64,000 nucleotides of DNA from an uncultured Clostridia bacterium. Its GTDB lineage: Bacteria > Bacillota > Clostridia > Peptostreptococcales > Anaerovoracaceae. This document shows positions 43,846 to 52,578 of this stretch, piece by piece. The notes beneath the pieces were generated by a model. That model had not been told where the DNA came from. It did no database searches and saw nothing but the letters and a program-made list of their open reading frames with translations. The first letter of the stretch is position 1; each line of letters starts with the position of its first letter. Made by a program: the position numbers and the translations under genes. Location of the stretch: positions 1-64,000 of the forward strand of contig CAKQXD010000001.1 of assembly GCA_934281605.1 (NCBI GenBank). Reading direction: 5' to 3'.

Positions 43846-44575
43846 AAAGGGAATCACAGAGGAAGGCTACAAGCTGATCTGTCTGCCGTATGCAGGCGGC
43901 GGGGCGAGCACGTTCGTCAAGTGGCAGGCGGCTTTCGGGAATCGGCTGGAGGTGCTTCCGGTGCAGCTTCCGGGACGGGAGAACCGGGTGGCGGAGCCTC
44001 TGATCCAGGATTTTCAGGAAGCGGTGGACCAGGTGCATGCGGCGCTGTCGCCTTATGTGCAGGATCACAATTTTTCAATTTTTGGACACAGCATGGGCGG
44101 AATCATCGGATTCGCGCTGGCACGGCGTTTCGAAGAAGCGGGATGCTATCCTGATTTCTGCTTCATTTCGGCGACTTCTCTGGAGGATAAATCTCTGCTG
44201 ACCAAGTCAAAGGATCTGGACGACGATGAATTCTTTCAGCGGGTTTCGGATTACGGCGGTATCGACACGTCAAGCGAGATCCTGCAGTATCCGGAATTCA
44301 AAGAGATTTTTCTAAAGATCCTGCGGGCAGATTTCAATCTGATCGAGAGCTATCCGTATGAGCAGGGAGATCTCCAGTGTCCGATCGTGGGATTTTGCGG
44401 CACGGAGGACCCGATGGAGAGTCCTCAGGTCATGGAGTCCTGGAAGGATCATACGGCTTCGGGGGCGGAATTTCACACCTTTACGGGGGGACATTTTTAT
44501 TTTATGGAAGAACCAAAACCTCTCTGTGATACCATTGCCCGCTATATCGGGCAGCGAGAGGTTTCGACGAGATAG
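43814..44575 (+). CDS. Type II thioesterase (rightward operon)
   Basis: 253 residues, second RifR/GrsT-like editing thioesterase. The nucleophile S93 is in FGHSMGG and the catalytic His in GGHFYF near the end. Two type II thioesterases, one in each arm of the cluster, suggest one may serve a separate carrier system. Confidence 0.92.
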   Translation: MELQTHFIRYEKGITEEGYKLICLPYAGGGASTFVKWQAAFGNRLEVLPVQLPGRENRVAEPLIQDFQEAVDQVHAALSPYVQDHNFSIFGHSMGGIIGFALARRFEEAGCYPDFCFISATSLEDKSLLTKSKDLDDDEFFQRVSDYGGIDTSSEILQYPEFKEIFLKILRADFNLIESYPYEQGDLQCPIVGFCGTEDPMESPQVMESWKDHTASGAEFHTFTGGHFYFMEEPKPLCDTIARYIGQREVSTR

Positions 44576-44599
44576 ATTTTGGCAGGAGGAACACGACAG

Positions 44600-47500
44600 A
44601 TGGACAATGCAGAATACAGTGTTGCGATCATAGGTATGGCGGGCAGATTCCCGATGGCGGATGATGTGGAGCAGTTCTGGGAAAACCTGAAAGACGGCCG
44701 GGACTGTATCACATATCAGACGGACAACCAGAAGGAGCATTTTGTCGGAGCTTACGGCAGGATGGAGAATATCGACCAGTTTGACGCGAATTTCTTCGAT
44801 GTGAACCGGGCGGAAGCACTGGACACCGATCCGGAGCAGCGGATCATGATGGAGCTGTCATACCATGCGCTGGAGCATGCGGGATACGACAGCAGCACCT
44901 GGGAGGGGAAGATCGGCATGTACGCCAGCTTCGACAACGGGGTGTACGTCTGGAACAACATCATGCAGCAGGGCAGGGACTGGTACGAGACCTACCAGCT
45001 GTACAAGGCGTATCTGGCCACCAGATGCGAGAAGATCGCATATAAATCAGGATTTACAGGACCGGCGATCATGTCGGAGTACGCGTGCGCGTCTTCGATG
45101 AATGCGATCCACCAGGCATGCCAATCCCTTTTGAACTACGAATGCGATATGGCGCTGGCAGGAGGGGTCACGGCGGAACCGGAGCAGGAAGGGTATCCCG
45201 ACTATCTGGCGACGGAATCGAGAAAAGGTCAGATCCGGCCGTTTGACAGAGACGCCGACGGACTGGTGCCGGGATCGGCAGCCGGAGTCGTAGTCCTGAA
45301 ACGATATGAAGATGCGGAAGCGGATCACGACAATATCATCGCGGTGATCCGCGGCACGTTTGTAAACAACGACGGAAACAGAAAGGCGGGATTCGCGGCG
45401 CCAAGCGTCTTCGGACAGCAGGAGTGTCTCCAGTCCGTCCTTTCGGTTTCGGAACTGTCGCCGGACGACATCGCCTATTACGAAGCCCATGGTACGGGAA
45501 CGGACCTGGGAGACAGCATCGAGCTTCGGGCCATCAAATCGGTGATCGGTTCGAGGCCTGCAGATTCGCCGCTTTATATCGGATCGGTGAAATCTGCCGT
45601 CGGTCACACCAACATGGCGGCCGGCGTAACTAATGTAATTAAGGCGGCGCTGATGCTTCAGAACAGGATGCTGGTGCCGAGTCTTCACTACGACAATCCG
45701 TGCAGCGAGCTGGCAGAGGATCATTGTCCTATCAAGGTCAGCACCAGAACGGAGAGCTGGAACGGAGATCAGCCGATGCGGGCGGTCTGCAGTGCGGTAG
45801 GCATGGGCGGAGCCAATGCCATGGCGGTGCTGGAAGAGCCGGAGCATCTGGAGCGAAAGACACGTGAGGCGGGTCATGCACAGAACAGCGATGGAAACGG
45901 ACTTTCTCAGCTGTTTTTATACAGCGGCAAGACGAAGCAGGCGGCGGAGACGCTGCGGGACAGCATCGAGGACTATGTGAAGTCGTCGGATGTGGATCTG
46001 GCGGGAGCGGCGTATACGCTGCAGACCGGACGCGGACAGTTCGCCCACCGGACCTTCTCGGTCATGGGAGCCGACGGCAGGCGGATCCGGACCCAGAGAG
46101 TCAAGGAGCTGGATCCGGATAAAAAGAGAGAGCTGGTCTTCGTGTTCTCCGGCGTCAGCAATTTCGACCGGACGATCGGGAAAGAGCTGTATGAGACCAG
46201 CCCTGTGTTCCGGGGCTATATGGATCAGTGTTTTGCCTGCTGCGAGGAGAACGGCATCGCCGGGATCCGGGAGACCTTTCTCAACTTCCTGACGGAGGAT
46301 ACGAAGGAGATCACGGCGGAGCACGGCAGCGGCATTCAGATCTTATTTGCTCTGGGCTATTCCCTGGGACGGACGCTGCTGGATCTGGGACTGAAGCCGG
46401 ATCGGATCATGGGCCACAGCAACGGAGAGTACATTGCAGCCGCTGTCAGCGGGATATTGTCCATGGAGGACTGCATCCGGCTGCTGAAGGAACGGGCCGC
46501 CCTGATGCAGACCCTTCCGGAGGGCGGCATGATCAATGTGGCGGAAGGCGAAGAACGGGTGCGGTCGATCCTGTGCGACGGCGTTACCATCGGGGCGGTC
46601 AATGCTCCTAACAGAGTCATGGTGACGGGCAGGCTGGATGCGGTCGACGTCTTTGAAGAAATTTTGAAAAAAGAAGATATTTTATATAGTCGCAGCCCGG
46701 CGGACCGGGCGAGTCACTGCAGTCTGATGGAGGACATCGCGGCTGCTTATGAAAAGGCGTTTGAACAGGTCGTGTTTGGCGAGCCTCAGATCCCGGTGGT
46801 TTCCACTGCGGGGCCGGATCCCGCAAGCGGCGGCAGGGAGATGATGGAGCCGCAGTACTGGATCCGGCAGATGTGCCAGCCGGTTGAATTTTATAAGGCG
46901 GTGGATGCGGTTTACGAGGACAGGGAGAGCATCTTCCTGGAGATCGGAACGGGGGACGCACTGGCGTCCATCATCCGCAAGGTGAAGACGGGACAGGATC
47001 CTATCGAAGCTTTTGCCATCTTCGATTCCCCGACGGCGCAGGACGCTCGTAACGGGTTCCTGGCAGCGCTGGGATGCCTGTGGTGCGCCGGCGTGTCGGT
47101 CAACTGGGAAGCATTGTACGAAGAGCTTCCATACAAGACGCCGCTGCCGCGCTATCCGTTTGAGCGAGAATCCTTCTGGACGTACCAGAGAGATTTAGAT
47201 CTGGAGCAGGGCAATGGAAGAACTGCCGCGAGCGCTGGCGGAGCGGAGCAGCAGAACCTTGCGGGAAGCAACGGCGTAGCAGGACTCTTTGCAGATATGG
47301 AAGAAACGGAAGCAGCATTGCAGGCGGGATTCTTCGACAAGGAGACCATCACGGTATTAAAGGACATTCCGGGCTACGAGGAAGACGGCAACCGTCTGAC
47401 GGCGGCCTGCATCCTGGAGTATTTCAGAACGCAGCCGGAGTTCTCCTTCGACGAGATCTACACCCTGGAAAAGCTGGTGCATATCTTCGGCGTGAAGGAA

Positions 47501-48739
47501 CAGTGGATCCCGTTCCTGGACTACTTCATTATGTTCCTGTGCGATTACGGCTATGCCAAGCGGGAGTTCGGACTCATCGAGTTCCTGGATGCTGCAAAGC
47601 AGATGAAATCCAAGGAAATCGTATTAAAGAAGTGCCGGGAAAACCATCCTGACTGCTGCGCTTACATGGAATTTGCCGCGTATGCATCGGATCATTATAA
47701 AGAGGTCTTCCCCGGCAGGCGGGAAGGCAGCACGGTGATCTACCATGACGGAAAGTTCGACTTCATCAACAGCTTTGAAGCGCGGATGCCGCGGTACAGC
47801 TACACCAGAACCTGTTTGAAAGCACTGGCGGACGTAGTCGGCAGAACGGTGCATCAGGCGGAGCGCCCTGTAAGGATCCTGGAAATCGGAGCCGGTTCCG
47901 GTGAGATGACCGATCTGGTGCTGGAGCAGCTGGAGGGCTGCCAGGTGGAATACTGGTTTACGGATATTAAGAAATCTCTGGTGGTGACCCGTCAGAACAG
48001 CGAAAAGGAGCGGGAAGGCATCTCCATGCACTACGATGTGCTGGACGTTTCCGAGGATCCGACAGAGCAGGGCTTTGCAGAACATTCCTTTGATCTGGTG
48101 CTCCTCTTCGACGTGATCCAGGCGACGGAAAACATCGCCAAAACCCTGGGCAACATCGACGCCCTGCTGCGGGACGACGGAGCCTGCCTGTTCGTGCAGA
48201 CCTGCGACGGCAGCGAGCTTCTGAATCTGATCTACGGCTATGCGCCTGGCTGGTGGAATTACGCCGGTGATCCGGCGCGTCAGCGAATCAGCATGGTCCC
48301 TGAAAAGTGGCGGGAGTTCCTGACGGGAGCTGGGTTTATCAATGTTCACAGCATGCCTCATGACGGGGCGTCGGACGCCTATCTGCTGATGATGCAGCCG
48401 TCTGCGCGAGGCTCGAAGCAGGACGATGTTTCTGCAAAGGAAGAGACTCTGGATCCGCTGGAGCAGCAGCTTCTCGACATCGTCGCAGAGGTTCTGGGCC
48501 GGGAGGCTGCTCTGGACGACAACCTGTATGAACTGGGAATGGACTCTCTCATGGCCATGATGATTTCTTCCAAAGTGCAGCTGAAAATGCATCTGAATCT
48601 GCAGCTGGCGGATCTGTACGGCATGATGACGGCGCGGGAGATCGCGGAGTTCCTCCGGACGGCTGATTCCAAGGAGGAAGAGGAAATCAAGTTCGCAGAG
48701 CCGGAGAAGAGTCTGGAAGACCTGTTTGACGAATTATAG
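44600..48739 (+). CDS. Type I polyketide synthase, KS-AT-cMT-ACP
   Basis: 1379 residues. KS (about 5-420) has C163 (YACASS), H297 (EAHGTG) and H336 (VGHTN). AT (about 512-800) has S607 in GHSNGE and a RASH motif at 703-706, where malonyl- and methylmalonyl-specific ATs typically have HAFH and YASH. The post-AT linker ends LPRYPFERESFW. A C-methyltransferase-type domain (about 900-1265) has the SAM motif EIGAGSG (1095-1101). The ACP serine is S1316 in GMDSL. There is no KR, DH or ER, so the beta-keto group is left as such or processed by another protein. ATG 44600 follows GGAGG. Confidence 0.92.
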   Translation: MDNAEYSVAIIGMAGRFPMADDVEQFWENLKDGRDCITYQTDNQKEHFVGAYGRMENIDQFDANFFDVNRAEALDTDPEQRIMMELSYHALEHAGYDSSTWEGKIGMYASFDNGVYVWNNIMQQGRDWYETYQLYKAYLATRCEKIAYKSGFTGPAIMSEYACASSMNAIHQACQSLLNYECDMALAGGVTAEPEQEGYPDYLATESRKGQIRPFDRDADGLVPGSAAGVVVLKRYEDAEADHDNIIAVIRGTFVNNDGNRKAGFAAPSVFGQQECLQSVLSVSELSPDDIAYYEAHGTGTDLGDSIELRAIKSVIGSRPADSPLYIGSVKSAVGHTNMAAGVTNVIKAALMLQNRMLVPSLHYDNPCSELAEDHCPIKVSTRTESWNGDQPMRAVCSAVGMGGANAMAVLEEPEHLERKTREAGHAQNSDGNGLSQLFLYSGKTKQAAETLRDSIEDYVKSSDVDLAGAAYTLQTGRGQFAHRTFSVMGADGRRIRTQRVKELDPDKKRELVFVFSGVSNFDRTIGKELYETSPVFRGYMDQCFACCEENGIAGIRETFLNFLTEDTKEITAEHGSGIQILFALGYSLGRTLLDLGLKPDRIMGHSNGEYIAAAVSGILSMEDCIRLLKERAALMQTLPEGGMINVAEGEERVRSILCDGVTIGAVNAPNRVMVTGRLDAVDVFEEILKKEDILYSRSPADRASHCSLMEDIAAAYEKAFEQVVFGEPQIPVVSTAGPDPASGGREMMEPQYWIRQMCQPVEFYKAVDAVYEDRESIFLEIGTGDALASIIRKVKTGQDPIEAFAIFDSPTAQDARNGFLAALGCLWCAGVSVNWEALYEELPYKTPLPRYPFERESFWTYQRDLDLEQGNGRTAASAGGAEQQNLAGSNGVAGLFADMEETEAALQAGFFDKETITVLKDIPGYEEDGNRLTAACILEYFRTQPEFSFDEIYTLEKLVHIFGVKEQWIPFLDYFIMFLCDYGYAKREFGLIEFLDAAKQMKSKEIVLKKCRENHPDCCAYMEFAAYASDHYKEVFPGRREGSTVIYHDGKFDFINSFEARMPRYSYTRTCLKALADVVGRTVHQAERPVRILEIGAGSGEMTDLVLEQLEGCQVEYWFTDIKKSLVVTRQNSEKEREGISMHYDVLDVSEDPTEQGFAEHSFDLVLLFDVIQATENIAKTLGNIDALLRDDGACLFVQTCDGSELLNLIYGYAPGWWNYAGDPARQRISMVPEKWREFLTGAGFINVHSMPHDGASDAYLLMMQPSARGSKQDDVSAKEETLDPLEQQLLDIVAEVLGREAALDDNLYELGMDSLMAMMISSKVQLKMHLNLQLADLYGMMTAREIAEFLRTADSKEEEEIKFAEPEKSLEDLFDEL

Positions 48740-48756
48740 TGCGGAGGCACACAGCA

Positions 48757-51700
48757 ATGAAGGAATTACCAAAGAAACATGAATATATCAAGGACATGAG
48801 GATCACAGGCGACAGGTTATACGTTGCCGCAGATCACGACATGTCCTGCAAAGACATCGTCCATGACATGGGCTGGGAGCAGCACGTTGTGCGCGTTCCC
48901 GGTTTTTTACCGGAGCATATGGAACGAGGCTGGGAGTTCTCTTCGGAAGATCAGGAAGAGCTTTGCCGCCAGCTGGAGGCTGCCGGGCTGAAGGATTTTC
49001 AGCTGAAGACTGGATTTACGGATCTGGCGGGAGGCTTTCAGGCTGAGAATTCCGGCGGCAAGGGCGTTCTGGATGGAGCGGCCGATCAGGAGGGCAGCGG
49101 GGAAGACGCCTTGCTGTATCACGGACCGCTGGACTGGGATGCATGTCCCTATCATTCTCTGCGGCAGCTGATCCTGGCGCGAAAGGACAGTCAGCAGAAG
49201 ATCCTGTACATCGAGGCGGATTCCGAAGAAGAGCGGACTTATGGACAGCTTTCGGAGACGGCCTTCCGAATGGCAGAAGGCATGAAACAGCAGGGGATCG
49301 GCGGAACGGATAAACTGATCTTCCAGTTTCACAGCAACCGTCGCTTCATCGAAGCTTTCTGGGCCTGCATGGTGCTGGGCGCAGGAGTGGCGCCGGTCAA
49401 CAAGCCGGCGGATTATGAAACAAGGAATCTGGACACGGACAAGCTGGCGGCCATCGCCGGGTCCTTCGGCAGGACGGTGATCCTCACCGATCCGGAGAGC
49501 CGGGAGGCGCTGCAGCAGTTTGCCGCAGACCGGAAGCTGGACAGCAGGGTATTTACCTGCGAAGAACTGCTGGAATCGGCTCCTGATGATTGGGATATGG
49601 AGACTGCTATCGGGGATCAGACGGGGGATGAAGAACGTGATAGCTTCGATAAGCCGTGCCTGTTCCTGTTCACATCCGGCAGCACGGGAACCCCGAAGGG
49701 CGTGGGACTTTCCCCGCGCAATATCTTTGCACGAAACCTGGGAGAGATCCAGATGTACGACCTGGATGAAAGTCTGGTGGACTGCAACTGGATGACACTG
49801 ACTCATGCGGCGGGACTCATCTGGTCTCATATCCGGGACGTGGATCTGGATGCCTTCCAAGCACAGATCCAGACGGATGTGATCCTGCAGGATCCACTGA
49901 AATTACCCATGTATTTCGACCGGTTCCAGGCGACTACGTCCTGGGCGCCCAACTTCGCTTACGCCATGGTGGCAAATGCCGTGGACGAAACGAAAGACTA
50001 CGGCTGGGATCTTTGCAGAATGACCAACCTGTATTCCGGAGGCGAGATGAACGTGAGCCGGAGTCTGCGGGCGTTCCTGCGGAAGCTGAGAAAATACGGA
50101 CTTGCAGGAGACTGTCTGATCCCGTGCTTCGGCATGACGGAGACGGCGTCCTGCATCACATATGAGAATAACTTCCACTATGAGACGACTACGGATTCTC
50201 TTCCTTACGTACCGGTGGGAACGCCGGCGCTGGGGATCCAGGTGCGGATCGCAGGGCAGGACGGTCAGACCTTGAAGAAAGGCGAGACCGGTTACCTGCA
50301 GCTGAAAGGCGATACCATCATCACCCGGTATTACGAAAATCCGGAGGCGGATCGGACGTCCTTCAGCGATGACGGATTCCTCATCACGGGAGACCTGGCC
50401 TTCATCGAAGGCGATTCAGTGATCATCACCGGACGGGAAAAGGATGTGATCATCGTCAACGGCGAGAATCACTACGTGCAGGATCTGGAGGAAGCGGCGG
50501 AAGCCCTCGAAGCGGTGGAAGGCGGATTCTCCGCGGCCAGCTCCGTCATGGAGAACGGGAAGGAAGCCGTGCTGCTGTTCTTCACTCCATCGGATCCGGT
50601 TCTGTTAGAGGCCTCCAACCGCAACCAGCTGAAAAAGCTGCTGCGGGAGATCAAAAAAGCAGTCCAGATCCAGTGCTTCGTGACCCTGGATCATCTGATC
50701 CCGGTCAGCCGGGAGAAATTCCCGCGGTCAGAGATCGGCAAGAAACAGCGGAATCAGCTGAAAAACGCCTATCTGGACGGAGCATACGAAAAGCTTCTGG
50801 GACAGCTGGAGGAACGGAAGACGGAATATGTCATGGAGCGTCAGTACGTGCCCGTAGAGCTGGGAGCGGAAGCCGACTGGGAAGACAAGGGATGGACGTG
50901 CTTGATGGACTTTTCCTTCGCGACGGAAGAGGCCAGGATGCGGTCAGGAACCTGGGGGAGCAACGAAGAAACGGCGGAGGCAGACGTGGAACAGGCTTAT
51001 GAAGCTGCGCTGGGATTTTTAAGGAAATTCGCAGAAGTCCGCAGCCGGACGAGGGTCATCGTGCCGGTCATCATCCAGAACAAAGGCTTTGATATTCTGG
51101 CGGCCATCCTGCCATCTCTCATCAGGACATTTTCATTGGAGCAGCCTAACGTCCGCTTCAAGCTGGTCTTTACAGAAACGCTGGATCGTGAGCTGCTGGA
51201 GCAGGAGTGCCGGGCGGCGGACGAATACGATGCGGTCTGGTACCGGGACGACTTGCGGCAGATCGACTGCTACAAGACGGTGGAATGCATCTGTAAGAAA
51301 TCCAGAACAGAAGAGCTGTTTTCTGATAAGATCGCCGTGGTATTTGGCGGATTTGGCGGCATCGGAAAGCTGATGTGCCGGTATATCCTGGAACAGTTCC
51401 CGAAGGCGAAGGTTCTGGTGACAGGGCGGAGAAAGGCGGAAGGAATTATAGATATATTACAGGAATTCGATCCGAAAAGGCTTCGCTACCAGCAGGCGGA
51501 TGTGTGCGACTATGAGACGCTGGAAGCTGCCTGTGAAGCTGCAAAGACCGCCTGGGGGCTGCCACTGGGATGCCTGTTTCATCTGGCAGCCCGCAGCATC
51601 GCCAAAGCGGAAGAGATGTCGGTGCTGGATACCATCCGGGAAAAGCGACAGGATCTGTACCGGGAGAGCGCATCCGTGAAGCTGGAGGGACTCATCAACG

Positions 51701-52578
51701 GTGACAGGATCCGCAGAGCCAACGACTGCTGCATGTACGTGTTCGGTTCCGTGGCGGGACAGTTCGGCATGATCCACATGGGAGCCTACGGGGCGGCCAA
51801 TCTGCTGGCGGAGAAGTACTGCGAGTTCTGCGGCGATGAAAAGCTGCGGTATGTAGGCTGGAGCGGCTGGAGCAACATCGGCATGAACCTGAAAAAGACA
51901 GCGGACGACATGAAGATCTTCCTGAATGACTTCGATATGGAGAGGAACGGCTTCCTCCAGGGATTTACGGCGGAAGGCGGAATCCGGATGCTGGATCATA
52001 TCCTGGAAAGCGGCGTCCATGCGGTTTACGCCGGTATGGACCGGGAATTCGACGGCATCCGGCACCTGATCAATGACAAACAGCGGATGACGCTGGAGCT
52101 GGTCTGCACTGAAGCGGAAGATCTGGCAACGGGACGCCAGCACCTGCAGCAGACGGACTGGGAGTCCCGCGGCGTGGAGTTCCGGTATCATCTCAATGAG
52201 ATACAGCACCTGCAGGGAGGCGGAACCAGCCAGCTGCAGGAAGCGGTGGAGAGGATCTGGAAGAACGCACTGGAGCTGGATACTATTCGAATGGACGAGA
52301 ACCTGTTTGACGCAGGGGGAAATTCCCTGACGGTGTTCAAGATCCTCAGCGACCTGAAAAGCGGGCTGTCTCTGGATGTGACGCCTGTGGACATCATGAT
52401 GTATTCTACGATACAGAGCTTCGTAGAGTATATCGAAAGCCGCGAAGCTTCGGCGGACGGATCGCAGGCGGATCCGGCAAATCAGAAGATGCCGGGCAGC
52501 GAGACGCAGAAGCAGCGGGGCACGGAGCAGAAAAAGCGAAAGCTGAAAAAGCCGGGAAGGAGAGATAGCAGACCATGA
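48757..52578 (+). CDS. Acyl-AMP ligase - ketoreductase - carrier protein
   Basis: 1273 residues. An about 120-residue N-terminal region precedes an adenylate-forming domain (about 120-680) with TSGSTGTPKG (306-315), FGMTETAS, TGDLA and a terminal Lys region PRSEIGKKQR. The family resembles fatty acyl-AMP ligases more than amino-acid A domains. A ketoreductase (about 690-1120) has GGFGGIG and the catalytic K975, S998, Y1011, N1015. The carrier serine is S1190 (GGNSL). The C-terminal tail is Lys/Arg-rich. It may load a starter acid; the KR could act on a loaded keto acid or in trans on the KR-less PKS modules. The stop overlaps the next start. Confidence 0.88.
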   Translation: MKELPKKHEYIKDMRITGDRLYVAADHDMSCKDIVHDMGWEQHVVRVPGFLPEHMERGWEFSSEDQEELCRQLEAAGLKDFQLKTGFTDLAGGFQAENSGGKGVLDGAADQEGSGEDALLYHGPLDWDACPYHSLRQLILARKDSQQKILYIEADSEEERTYGQLSETAFRMAEGMKQQGIGGTDKLIFQFHSNRRFIEAFWACMVLGAGVAPVNKPADYETRNLDTDKLAAIAGSFGRTVILTDPESREALQQFAADRKLDSRVFTCEELLESAPDDWDMETAIGDQTGDEERDSFDKPCLFLFTSGSTGTPKGVGLSPRNIFARNLGEIQMYDLDESLVDCNWMTLTHAAGLIWSHIRDVDLDAFQAQIQTDVILQDPLKLPMYFDRFQATTSWAPNFAYAMVANAVDETKDYGWDLCRMTNLYSGGEMNVSRSLRAFLRKLRKYGLAGDCLIPCFGMTETASCITYENNFHYETTTDSLPYVPVGTPALGIQVRIAGQDGQTLKKGETGYLQLKGDTIITRYYENPEADRTSFSDDGFLITGDLAFIEGDSVIITGREKDVIIVNGENHYVQDLEEAAEALEAVEGGFSAASSVMENGKEAVLLFFTPSDPVLLEASNRNQLKKLLREIKKAVQIQCFVTLDHLIPVSREKFPRSEIGKKQRNQLKNAYLDGAYEKLLGQLEERKTEYVMERQYVPVELGAEADWEDKGWTCLMDFSFATEEARMRSGTWGSNEETAEADVEQAYEAALGFLRKFAEVRSRTRVIVPVIIQNKGFDILAAILPSLIRTFSLEQPNVRFKLVFTETLDRELLEQECRAADEYDAVWYRDDLRQIDCYKTVECICKKSRTEELFSDKIAVVFGGFGGIGKLMCRYILEQFPKAKVLVTGRRKAEGIIDILQEFDPKRLRYQQADVCDYETLEAACEAAKTAWGLPLGCLFHLAARSIAKAEEMSVLDTIREKRQDLYRESASVKLEGLINGDRIRRANDCCMYVFGSVAGQFGMIHMGAYGAANLLAEKYCEFCGDEKLRYVGWSGWSNIGMNLKKTADDMKIFLNDFDMERNGFLQGFTAEGGIRMLDHILESGVHAVYAGMDREFDGIRHLINDKQRMTLELVCTEAEDLATGRQHLQQTDWESRGVEFRYHLNEIQHLQGGGTSQLQEAVERIWKNALELDTIRMDENLFDAGGNSLTVFKILSDLKSGLSLDVTPVDIMMYSTIQSFVEYIESREASADGSQADPANQKMPGSETQKQRGTEQKKRKLKKPGRRDSRP

